DNA of 64,000 nt from Methanothrix harundinacea. Lineage in GTDB: Archaea; Halobacteriota; Methanosarcinia; Methanotrichales; Methanotrichaceae. The notes beneath the pieces are model-generated. The model saw only the letters and a program-made list of their open reading frames with translations. It was not told where the DNA came from and did not search any database. How positions within the stretch are numbered: the first letter of the stretch is position 1; each line of letters opens with the position of its first letter. The DNA lies in the NCBI GenBank assembly GCA_001509375.1, contig LGFT01000008.1, forward strand, positions 1 to 64,000. Reading direction: 5' to 3'. A program made the translations under genes and the position numbers. Shown in pieces: positions 17,413 through 23,987 of the stretch.

Positions 17413-18654
17413 ATGATAAAAAAGGTTTTAGCGGTCTTGATGGCCCTGGTTGCACTGTGTGCCTTCGCTGTGGCCGAAGAGACTGCCGACGACTGGGTAA
17501 AGACGGGAGATGAACCGTCAGTAGGAGATTCTCCTGAAGAGATGTGGAACAAAACCTACGGCGGTACCGGCAACGACTTGGCGAGCGAAGTCCACGTGAC
17601 TAAGGATGGAGGGTATGTCATCATAGGCGTAACGGAGTCCTATGGCGCTGGAGATGGCGACGCCTGGCTGATCAAGACCGATTCTGAAGGAAACGAAGAG
17701 TGGAATAAGACCTTCGGAGGTCCCGTATATGATAATGGCCAGTCCGTCCAAGAGACAAGCGATGATGGATATGTCCTCGTAGGTAGAACAGAGTCTTATG
17801 GTGCCGGCTGCGACCTCTGGCTGATTAAGACCGACTCTGAAGGAAACGAAAAATGGAGCAAGACCTTCGGAGGTCCCGGGTTCGATGGGGGTTGGTCAGT
17901 CCAGGAGACAAAAGATGGCGACTATATTATCACGGGTGAAACGGAATCATATGGTGCTGGAAATTTCGATCTGTGGCTTATCAAGACCGATTCTTCCGGC
18001 AATGAAATTTGGAACAAAACCTTTGGCGGACCATTGGTTGATTGGGGGAACATGGTCCATGAAACAAGAGATGGCGGATATATTATCTCAGGTGAAACGG
18101 AGTCCTACGGTGCAGGTGGTCTTGACATCTGGCTGATAAAAACCGACCTTGAAGGGAACGAGGAATGGAACAGGACCTTTGGTGGCCCAAGCAGTGACAG
18201 TTGTAGGTCAGTCATAGAAACTAGAGACGCTGGATATATGATCGCTGGTGGTACACACTCTTACGGCGCTGGTGGTAGTGATCTCTGGGTGGTCAAGACC
18301 GATTCCGAAGGAAAGGAGGAATGGAACAGGACCTTTGGGGAGCCAGAACAGGACATGGGACCACTTGGCGGCGAGTTGGGGAATGACCAAGGATTAGCCG
18401 TACAGCAGACCAGTGATGGCGGTTATATCATTGCCGGTTATACATCTTCATACGGAGCCTTTCCTGGCGACCTCTGGATTATAAAGATGAATTCGGAAAG
18501 CGTCCTGGAGTGGGACATGACCTCAGGCCGAAGGGGAACCGATGAAGGCGCTTCGGTTCAGGAAACGAGTGACGGCGAATATATCGTTGCTGGTGATACT
18601 ACCCGTGGTGATGCCGGCGGTTGGGATATCTTACTTGTAAAACTAAAAAAGTAA
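17413..18654 (+). CDS. Secreted repeat (propeller-type) protein
   Basis: A 413-residue exported protein with a signal peptide ([23 protein letters not shown]). The rest is about seven repeats of roughly 53 residues with the pattern GGYIIxGxTESYGAG...[22 protein letters not shown], most likely one propeller blade each. The repeats are also similar in DNA, which points to recent internal duplication. Codon use is more AT-rich than the neighbouring housekeeping genes. A ribosome binding site (AGGAGTGGGG) precedes the ATG. It lies inside the accessory island, convergent with the Cys-rich peptide gene 18 bp away. Such proteins are abundant in Methanosarcinales-type genomes; the function is unknown, perhaps surface binding. 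Confidence 0.85.
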   Translation: [413 protein letters not shown]

Positions 18655-18672
18655 AAATGGGTAGGATGTTGT

Positions 18673-18852
18673 TTACTCGCAGTCTTCATCGGGGTGATGC
18701 CCGCAGCTGATAGACCCACCACTTCCGCCACAGTGGCTTGAAATCCACGATGCAGCCTGGGATGCGGCATTGCCTTCACCCCAAGCGCAAATCCATGTAG
18801 ATGGGCTACCACCTGAACAAGCTGCGTAGCAACAGTAGCAATCACCTGCCAT
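18673..18852 (-). CDS. 59-residue Cys-rich peptide, candidate RiPP precursor
   Basis: A small peptide starting MAGDCYCCYAACSGG, with eight cysteines (positions 5, 7, 8, 12, 22, 41, 50, 58), many Ser and Gly, three Trp and an acidic end. AGGAGG lies 11 bases before the ATG at 18852; an upstream GTG overlaps that ribosome binding site and is unlikely. It has no hydrophobic signal sequence. It is the last gene of a minus-strand unit, 28 bp after a gene resembling the C-terminal domain of the cyanobactin protease PatG, and this placement is why I propose a modified-peptide precursor. A metal-binding or disulfide-rich protein is the alternative. Confidence 0.7.
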   Translation of the reverse strand: MAGDCYCCYAACSGGSPSTWICAWGEGNAASQAASWISSHCGGSGGSISCGHHPDEDCE

Positions 18853-18880
18853 TTTATTTTTCACCTCCTTTTACGTTTGT

Positions 18881-19804
18881 TCACCTGTCGTAGTATGGCG
18901 CCATCTTGGTGACCATGAAGGGGAAGACCTCGGTGGTGTCCACCCGGACGAAGTATTTCTCGGTGACGTCGGTCTCGCGATGGGTGTACGAGAAGATCGC
19001 CGATACGACCTTGCGAGCACCGCTCAAGCGCGATGGTCTCGCCACAACGCCGGTCAAGGAGAAGTTGCGGCCGAACTCTTCGGCGGCCTTCGCGTAGATC
19101 GCAGGATAGCGGACCGCGAGGTAGTTCAAAGCCCGATGCTCGTCTGTCGCGCCCATGTTGTCGGCCACCTGCATAATCCGGTCGAAGAGCTCTCCGGCCG
19201 CCGACCTGAACTTCGGATCGTCCTTCTCAGGGATCGACTCGGGTCGAGGTATCGACTTGATCATCGAATCCCTGTCAAAAGAGAAGGCGTGGTCGAAGGC
19301 TACCATCGGAACCTGAAGGCCGCCACACATCTCAGCGGGCGGTAGTGGCCCCTTTTCTCCTATGATCACGTCAACGTCCATGGGCTTCGGTACTGGCCGT
19401 ATGGCCTCCACCAGGGCCTCCAGGTCTCCTCTGTGGCGAGGGAACAGCACGTAGGCGGGCAGGCCTTCTATGGTCAGAGCCCAGCAGATCTTGCGTGCAA
19501 GGTATCGTTCTCTCGTTTCGACAAAACGACGTGGAAGGTCTCGTGATCTGTGAGCCCCGCCGTCTCTGTCATTCCTGCAGCTCGTGCGAACTCTTTCTCT
19601 ACACCAGGGCTCGGAAAACGGGGCACAACCCGCCCCAGGGCGTAGATGTAGTTGGGAACGGGTTTCCCAGCATCGATGGTATCCGATTCTGTTGCGCATC
19701 CACAGCCGTTATCTCCGCCCTCTGGCATTTGAGGCGGCCCAGCAGTCTCTATTTTTTTCAGGAGGGGCAGCTGTCTGCATCTCATTTTTTTCAACTTCGC
19801 TCAT
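18881..19804 (-). pseudogene. PatG C-terminal-domain-like protein, frameshifted
   Basis: Joined across two frames, the product matches the C-terminal domain of cyanobactin maturation protease PatG: NYIYALGRVVPRFPSPGVEKEF, AGLTDHE, YLARKICWALTIEGL, DVDVIIGEKGP, GATDEHRALNYLAVRYPAIY, SLTGVVARPSRLSG and the end TEKYFVRVDTTEVFPF. There is no subtilisin domain, so it would be a stand-alone version of about 305 residues. Near 19505-19508 one C is missing after GAGAA; the fragment at 17.2 kb keeps it. A second shift may lie in a T7 run (19752-19758): with six T the protein would start MSEVEKNEMQTAAPPEK at ATG 19804. If translation instead starts at 19794 or 19785 only one shift remains. An N-terminal GDNGCGCATE motif is Cys-rich. 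Sequencing error cannot be ruled out. Confidence 0.82.
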
Positions 19805-19818
19805 CTTCTTTACCCCAC

Positions 19819-20022
19819 TCACATTTTCTGTGCTCTTCTCAGGAGCACGATCTGTAACTTCGTCCAGATCCTACATAAATCTATCGAAATTGTTCGGATT
19901 TTCCGAACAAAAGATTTCGGAATATTCAGCTCTTTTGAGAGAGCTGTCACAGTCTTACGCTGTAATATTAGATATATAAGAATATTTAATCTTTTATCTG
20001 ATGCTAACGCTTTGATGAGCAT
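19819..20022 (-). CDS. Small winged-helix DNA-binding protein
   Basis: Residues LIKALASDKRLNILIYLILQRKTVTALSKELNIPKSFVRKI form a compact helix-turn-helix of ArsR/winged type. The frame opens at ATG 20058, but a TATA-like CATATAAAT covers 20056-20066, so transcription probably begins near 20035 and translation at the ATG at 20022 (67 residues), nearly leaderless. The wing is missing or very short; the tail after residue 45 overlaps a perfect inverted repeat and does not look like a conserved domain, so the gene may be truncated. It lies 15 bp upstream of the PatG-like gene on the same strand and is the natural candidate for its regulator. DNA here is AT-rich compared with its surroundings. Confidence 0.6.
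   Translation of the reverse strand: MLIKALASDKRLNILIYLILQRKTVTALSKELNIPKSFVRKIRTISIDLCRIWTKLQIVLLRRAQKM
19885..19919. repeat. Perfect inverted repeat in HTH gene tail
   Basis: TTGTTCGGA (19890-19898) and TCCGAACAA (19902-19910) are a perfect 9-bp inverted repeat around TTT. An outer CGAAAT/ATTTCG pair (19885-19890, 19914-19919) extends it with a bulge. It may be an operator, an RNA hairpin, or a terminator between the HTH and PatG-like genes. Confidence 0.6.
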
Positions 20023-20211
20023 GTCACTTAACCTGAAGTCACTTGAGGGAGAAATCATTTATATGCGCCCTATTGTTCTAGTTATACATCTCCGCTAATC
20101 AGATATTTTAGATGAGATATAAAGGCTGCCTTCAGATAGAGCTCAGATTAACTTCACGTAGAAGTTATATGGTGGTATCGATCACATTATTGGCAATAAC
20201 ATATTTTTTGA

Positions 20212-20236
20212 TTGATTACAATAAAATTGTGATTAA
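20212..20236. promoter_or_regulatory. Imperfect palindrome upstream of nucleotidyltransferase gene
   Basis: TTGATTACAAT and ATTGTGATTAA are near-inverse halves around AAA, about 30 bp before the ATG at 20265. The 20.05-20.26 kb divergent spacer is strongly AT-rich and probably holds promoters for both directions. Confidence 0.35.
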
Positions 20237-20264
20237 TTCACTGAATGATCATTCATCCTATCGG

Positions 20265-20807
20265 ATGAAGTGGATGAGGGAGTTCGTGGGCTTCAGGGTG
20301 CTGGAGTGGTTTCTGGTCCACCCCTCCGGAGAGGTCCACCTGAACGAGCTCGCGCGAGAGCTGGAGATCAGCCCGGGAAGCGCCAAGGAGTACTGCGACC
20401 GGCTGGCAGAAGACGGCCTGATCTCGGAGAGGGCGATGGGAAACCTCAGGCTCTTTCGGCTGAAGAGGGAGGACTTTGCCGCACGGGAGATCTTGAGGGC
20501 CTACCACATCCTCAGGCTCAAGGACCTCGGCGCAGAGGTGATCGCCGAGGTCTGCACCTCCCTCGCGGTCCGCGGGAGCTTCGCCTCCGGGAACCTCGAC
20601 GAGCATAGCGACCTCGACCTCCTGGTGATCGGCGAGGAGTCCGATGTCGACCGGTATCGCATTCTGGAGCTCGAGCCGGCGCTGGGGCGGGAGGCGCAGC
20701 TCACGGTGATATCTTATTACAGGTGGGAGGCCATGAAAAACGAGGGTGACAGGTTCGCTGAGAGCGTTTTGAGAAATCACGTTTTGATAAAGGGGGTTGA
20801 GCTTTAG
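20265..20807 (+). CDS. Winged-helix plus nucleotidyltransferase-domain protein
   Basis: A 180-residue two-domain protein. Residues 8-68 are a winged helix (VLEWFLVHPSGEVHLNELARELEISPGSAKEYCDRLAEDGLI). Residues 100-175 are a minimal nucleotidyltransferase fold with GSFASGN and SDLDLLVIGE, the GSxxxG plus DxD metal-binding pattern of MNT/Pol-beta-like enzymes. Similar fusions occur in archaea and may regulate themselves or act in toxin-antitoxin pairs, but no HEPN partner is next to it. The frame is open from 20112; I prefer the ATG at 20265 because the upstream part is AT-rich and unlike coding sequence. It is inside the accessory island. Confidence 0.82.
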   Translation: MKWMREFVGFRVLEWFLVHPSGEVHLNELARELEISPGSAKEYCDRLAEDGLISERAMGNLRLFRLKREDFAAREILRAYHILRLKDLGAEVIAEVCTSLAVRGSFASGNLDEHSDLDLLVIGEESDVDRYRILELEPALGREAQLTVISYYRWEAMKNEGDRFAESVLRNHVLIKGVEL

Positions 20808-20893
20808 GTCGTTCGTAGGCTGGAAACTCCGGGAAAAGCATCTTTAATGTGGAGAGAGATAATATCTGATTGGTGTCGGTGGAGGTCAAAAAG

Positions 20894-21080
20894 TTGCACC
20901 TGCCCATTCATCGAAATATACGAGGATGGGTATTACATCGCGAGCTGCCCCCAATTCAAGGGCTGCCATTCTTACGGCGAGACCGTAGACGAGGCTCTGG
21001 AGAACATCAGAGAGGTAGTCGAGATGTGCCTGGAGGAGATCGCCGCCGTGCGGATCGAAACCCACGATGTATTCGAATAA
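20894..21080 (+). pseudogene. HicB-like antitoxin, N-terminal frameshift
   Basis: HicB-family proteins fold as a partial RNase H and neutralise HicA toxins. The body is clear: EIYEDGYYIASCPQFKGCHSYGETVDEALENIREVVEMCLEE. The expected first strand (xHLPI) is in another frame, starting at TTG 20894 after GGAGGT. Compared with the second copy at 21.37 kb, two bases are missing near 20906-20910. A continuous frame from ATG 20847 exists but would give an unrelated N-terminus (MWREIISDWCRW) and has no ribosome binding site. No hicA is adjacent; stand-alone HicB-like genes are common in methanogens. Confidence 0.7.
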
Positions 21081-21354
21081 CTGAACTATTGCACGTTGTT
21101 CCGATCGCTACATTATGCAGCGGTCTCGGATTTTTCTGCGCCGCCCGCCCATATACTATTCTCAGAATAAAATTGGCCGAAGACTTGCCGCCTCGCACCC
21201 TCACCCCGCATCCCTCGCCGCCGAGAGGATCACCGCCAGCAGGATAACCCCGCCCCCCCAGGAAGGCGTGGTGAAACCCGAGGGTGAGGGGGGGCGAGGG
21301 CAGAGCCGCCCTGGACAGCGCCGTCGGAGAGCTCCGCCATCTGATGTAGGCTTA
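21081..21354. other. GC-rich spacer between the two HicB-like copies
   Basis: No gene is supported. The stretch 21195-21310 is very C-rich then G-rich (CACCCTCACCCCGCATCC against GAGGGTGAGGGGGGGCGAG), forming loosely complementary blocks that could pair. This may be a decayed repeat. Confidence 0.4.
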
Positions 21355-21551
21355 AGTCGAAAACCTGCACATCCCCATAATCGTCGAAATGGACGAGGCC
21401 AGGTACTAAAGGCCAGCTGCCCGCAATTCAAAGGCTGCCGTTCATACGGCGAGACGGTGGACGAGGCGCTGGAAACATAAGGGAGGTCGCCCTTATGTGC
21501 CTGGAGGAGACCGATGCCGGGGTGAAGCTGGCGACGAAGGACGAGGTATAG
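21355..21551 (+). pseudogene. Second HicB-like copy joined to ACT gene tail
   Basis: A decayed copy of the 20.9-kb HicB-like gene. LHIPIIVEMDEARY is followed by a one-base loss that gives TAA; the frame then resumes as KASCPQFKGCRSYGETVDEALE, with another one-base loss before ATAAGGGAGG. After MCLEET the sequence switches to DAGVKLATKDEV and a stop, which is the duplicated 3' end of the ACT gene. The junction is near 21513. It therefore marks the right border of the duplicated or inserted segment. Confidence 0.85.
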
Positions 21552-21554
21552 AAG
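21516..21554 (+). repeat. Right copy of flanking direct repeat
   Basis: Matches 17026-17064 (30 of 30, then 7 of 9). In this copy the reading frame ends in TAG, where the ACT gene continues for three more residues. Confidence 0.9.
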
Positions 21555-21590
21555 AAGATCTGAGAGGGATACCTAATTTAGTCTTAGTAA

Positions 21591-21600
21591 CTTATATATA
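21591..21600 (+). promoter_or_regulatory. TATA box of Gly/Cys-rich gene
   Basis: CTTATATATA lies 78 bp before the ATG at 21678. Transcription would start near 21620, with a leader carrying AGGAGATA just before the gene. Confidence 0.6.
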
Positions 21601-21677
21601 GTAAGTTCGCGTTAATTGCCGCTTGCAGATTTAACGATCGTCGAAACTGGACCAGTGACCAGGAGATAGATAATAAA

Positions 21678-22223
21678 ATGGCAAAATTAGGATTAGTCAC
21701 CTTGGAGCTGATGCTGGCAGAGCTGAGAAGGCCGGCCTTCGCCGGAGACGTCCCCGTCAAGATGGAACCCGCGGTGGCCCAGTACGAGGCCGTCGCCGGC
21801 GGCGAGCAGTACATCGGTGATTACACCAGTGGTGCGGGCCCCGACGAGGAAGACGACGGCTGTGGCTGTGGCGGTGATGGCTGCGGAGATGGTGGCTGCT
21901 GCGGCGGCGGATGCGGTGGGGGCGATGGCTGCAGCCACGAGACGACGATGGGCGTCGGTCCTGAAATCGGATCAGAGGCTATGGGACCCATGGCCTCACC
22001 TCCAGACTTTTGCTTCCGCGCCCCTCTTCGCGCCGATCCCGTCGGAGATCGTGATAAGACCAGGGACAGGTCACCCCGGCCCGACCGAAAGAGGCTCCCC
22101 TGGTCCCGGCTCACTTTTCGATGTATATCTGAAATGCTTCAGGATCTGGAGATGAAATACCTACTTTCTGATTACCGTGAAGGAGAACTGAAAGTGGAAA
22201 ATTATATCCGGCCAGCTCTCTAA
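21678..22223 (+). CDS. Gly/Cys-rich protein of unknown function
   Basis: A 181-residue product in three parts. Residues 1-55 look like an ordinary soluble sequence (MAKLGLVTLELMLAELRRP...). Residues 56-85 are a Gly/Cys/Asp run: GCGCGGDGCGDGGCCGGGC and more, with nine cysteines, followed by SHE. The remaining part is basic and Pro-rich and its coding nature is less sure; another frame is also open there, so a frameshift is possible. A good ribosome binding site and TATA box support expression. Possibilities are a metal-binding protein, an azole-type or other RiPP precursor with a 55-residue leader, or a low-complexity surface protein. It lies just outside the island with the PatG-like gene. 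Confidence 0.6.
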   Translation: MAKLGLVTLELMLAELRRPAFAGDVPVKMEPAVAQYEAVAGGEQYIGDYTSGAGPDEEDDGCGCGGDGCGDGGCCGGGCGGGDGCSHETTMGVGPEIGSEAMGPMASPPDFCFRAPLRADPVGDRDKTRDRSPRPDRKRLPWSRLTFRCISEMLQDLEMKYLLSDYREGELKVENYIRPAL

Positions 22224-22253
22224 GATGATTCAAATCGATGGGAGGTGTTTTTC

Positions 22254-22697
22254 TTGGAGACGAATCAAGAGGAGAGCTGCATATTCTGCGAAATTGTGGC
22301 CGGGAGGGCGAAGGCCCACCGGATATGCGATGACGATCTGTCGCTCGCGATACTGGACATAAACCCCTTATCAAAGGGCCACTGTCTTGTCATACCCAAA
22401 AGGCACGTCCCCTGGTGGCACGACTTGACCGATGAGGAGGTAGAAAGCCTCTTTCGGGTGGCAAAAAAGGCATCCCAGAAGATCATGAAGGCGTTCAGCC
22501 CCGACTTCGTGGCGATATACGCCCGAGGCCGGAGGATCCCCCACACCCATATCTTCTTAGTTCCCACTTATGGCGGCGACGTCTTGGACAGGTTCTTCAA
22601 CGCCCTGGAAGGTTTCCAGGAGGCTACGGCAGAGCTTACAAACCTGAAGAGCGATGAGGAGCTCGGTGAGGCGGCAGATCTTCTCAGGTCGGCGTGA
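22254..22697 (+). CDS. HIT family protein, atypical catalytic motif
   Basis: HIT proteins are nucleotide hydrolases or transferases. This 147-residue member begins with SCIFCEIVAGRAKAHRICDDD and has PLSKGHCLVIPKRHVPWWHDLTDEE, both normal. The signature His triad, usually H-x-H-x-H, reads PHTHIFLVP, so the third His is Phe while the central (nucleophile) His is kept. Activity may therefore be altered. The TTG at 22254 is chosen because GGGAGGTG lies 7 bases upstream; a GTG at 22245 overlaps that site. It is convergent with the damaged cutA gene. Confidence 0.85.
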   Translation: METNQEESCIFCEIVAGRAKAHRICDDDLSLAILDINPLSKGHCLVIPKRHVPWWHDLTDEEVESLFRVAKKASQKIMKAFSPDFVAIYARGRRIPHTHIFLVPTYGGDVLDRFFNALEGFQEATAELTNLKSDEELGEAADLLRSA

Positions 22698-22711
22698 GAT
22701 CTGAAGGACCA

Positions 22712-23050
22712 TCAGGCGTCTTCATAGATCTGCTGATGGGAGCCGAGGCTCTTTCTCACCGACTCGGATATCCACTCCAGATAGTCCTCGTCTCCGCCGA
22801 CTATTGGCAGGACGACGATCTCGGGCAGATCATAGGGATGGACCTCCCTGATCCTGGTCGTCAGCTCTTCCACCACCTCTTCTTTCGTCTTAATGATGAG
22901 GAGATCCTCTGCCTCCTCGTCGACCTTTCCCTTCCAGACGAAGGTGGACCGAACCTGCTATATGTTCACGCAGGCTTCCAGCCTCTCCTCGACGATGAGC
23001 TTTGCGACCCTTCCGGAGTGGTTTGGGGGCGCCGTGCAGAAGACGATCAT
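22712..23050 (-). pseudogene. cutA: CutA1 divalent-ion tolerance protein with in-frame amber codon
   Basis: The 112-residue frame matches CutA1 throughout: MIVFCTAPPNHSGRVAKLIVEERLEACVNI, then TAG (22958-22960, codon 31), then QVRSTFVWKGKVDEEAEDLLIIKT, VHPYDLPEIVVLPI and DYLEWI. The TAG sits where a residue such as Val or Thr is expected just before the QVRS loop. No other stop or shift is present, so this is either a very recent nonsense mutation, a sequencing error, or a readthrough codon. Archaeal CutA trimers bind copper, but the physiological role is unsettled. Confidence 0.85.
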
Positions 23051-23076
23051 GTGACCTGAAGATCCATAATCAGAGC

Positions 23077-23424
23077 TCAATAATAGCACACCCCTGCAGC
23101 CTCGTAGAGGACCCTAACCTTCTCGCCCACATCCTCGGATAACCTCTCCTTCAGGAGCCTCACCAAGATATCGGCGTGCTCGGGCTGGATGCACCCGAGG
23201 CTCTCGGAGCCGTCGAGGATCACCTCCGAGAGGTACTTCAGCTCGAAGATGTCGAGCTGATTAAGCCTCTCCTCGAAGTCGTCATCGTCTAGAGCGTAGT
23301 GGTTTGAGACTGGAGGAAGGATCGACTGATAATCAAACCCGGAGCCCGAACAGGTGATATCAGCGCACTCCGGGGCAAGCTTCTTCAGTATTTCAACGTC
23401 CTTATCAGAAAGCTTCCGGGCCAT
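23077..23424 (-). CDS. Conserved-looking hypothetical protein
   Basis: A 115-residue acidic, mostly helical soluble protein (MARKLSDKDVEILKKLAPECADI...) ending in AAGVCYY. Four cysteines are spread along it. I do not recognise the family. The coding pattern is good, the ATG is clear, and it lies between cutA and tfx on the same strand, 28 bp downstream of tfx, so it may be co-transcribed with the regulator. Confidence 0.7.
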   Translation of the reverse strand: MARKLSDKDVEILKKLAPECADITCSGSGFDYQSILPPVSNHYALDDDDFEERLNQLDIFELKYLSEVILDGSESLGCIQPEHADILVRLLKERLSEDVGEKVRVLYEAAGVCYY

Positions 23425-23452
23425 AGTTTATCAAACTCCCAAAATGTTAAAA

Positions 23453-23926
23453 TTATTTAGGCGCTGCCTCCTGGACGAGGAAGAGACCATCCTCGGTGAC
23501 GGCGACTTCGAGATCCCGACGGATAACCCTCTTCTTCAGGGCCTCTGGAGTTTTGTTTTTGATCTGGACGACGATATCCACAGAGCCGATATCTAACTTG
23601 ATCCGGGCCTTGTTCGCCTCCGAGAAGATGAGATATGGAACGTCGAAGACGTCGGTTCCAGCGGGGATCGTCAGAGATACCGGGGCCTGGATCATCGTCC
23701 ACTCTTTCAATGTGGCCCTGGCCTTAGCCACGTTCTGAAGGGCCCTCTTTTCGAGGATGCTGACGTTGGACCTGGTCGTCCCCAGCTGTTCTGCCACCTC
23801 CTGCTGGGACATCCCTTTCCGCCTCAGCCTCAGGACCGAAGCCTGTCTATTGGTGAGAAGGCTTGGATTTGTCCCCTGTTCCCCTTCTTCATCCTCATCA
23901 GCTCTTCTGGCCATATCGTCCGCCAC
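23453..23926 (-). CDS. tfx: Tfx family DNA-binding transcriptional regulator
   Basis: A 157-residue regulator of the Tfx family, first described as binding downstream of the fmdECB (molybdenum formylmethanofuran dehydrogenase) promoter in Methanothermobacter. The N-terminal HTH is LTNRQASVLRLRRKGMSQQEVAEQLGTTRSNVSILEKRA. The C-terminal domain (SLTIPAGTDVFDVPYLIFSEANKARIKL) is typical. The start is GTG 23926 or ATG 23914. The tungstate importer is about 3 kb away, but no direct link is visible. Target genes cannot be read from the sequence. Confidence 0.88.
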   Translation of the reverse strand: MADDMARRADEDEEGEQGTNPSLLTNRQASVLRLRRKGMSQQEVAEQLGTTRSNVSILEKRALQNVAKARATLKEWTMIQAPVSLTIPAGTDVFDVPYLIFSEANKARIKLDIGSVDIVVQIKNKTPEALKKRVIRRDLEVAVTEDGLFLVQEAAPK

Positions 23927-23987
23927 CGTCTTGAAATATTACATGGGCTAGGGAGGCCTTAAAGGTGACGAAAAACCCCCCCGAAAT

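Noticed and set aside
20265..21080. MntA-HepT or HicA-HicB toxin-antitoxin pair
   Set aside because: Neither a HEPN-domain gene nor a HicA gene is adjacent to the nucleotidyltransferase or HicB-like genes.
17026..21554. Classical tRNA-targeted integrative element
   Set aside because: The repeated sequence belongs to a protein gene, and no tyrosine or serine recombinase is encoded between the copies; I keep only the weaker claim of a repeat-flanked island.
22694..23059. 121-codon plus-strand ORF
   Set aside because: It is the antisense of the cutA frame; only the minus strand shows a protein family.
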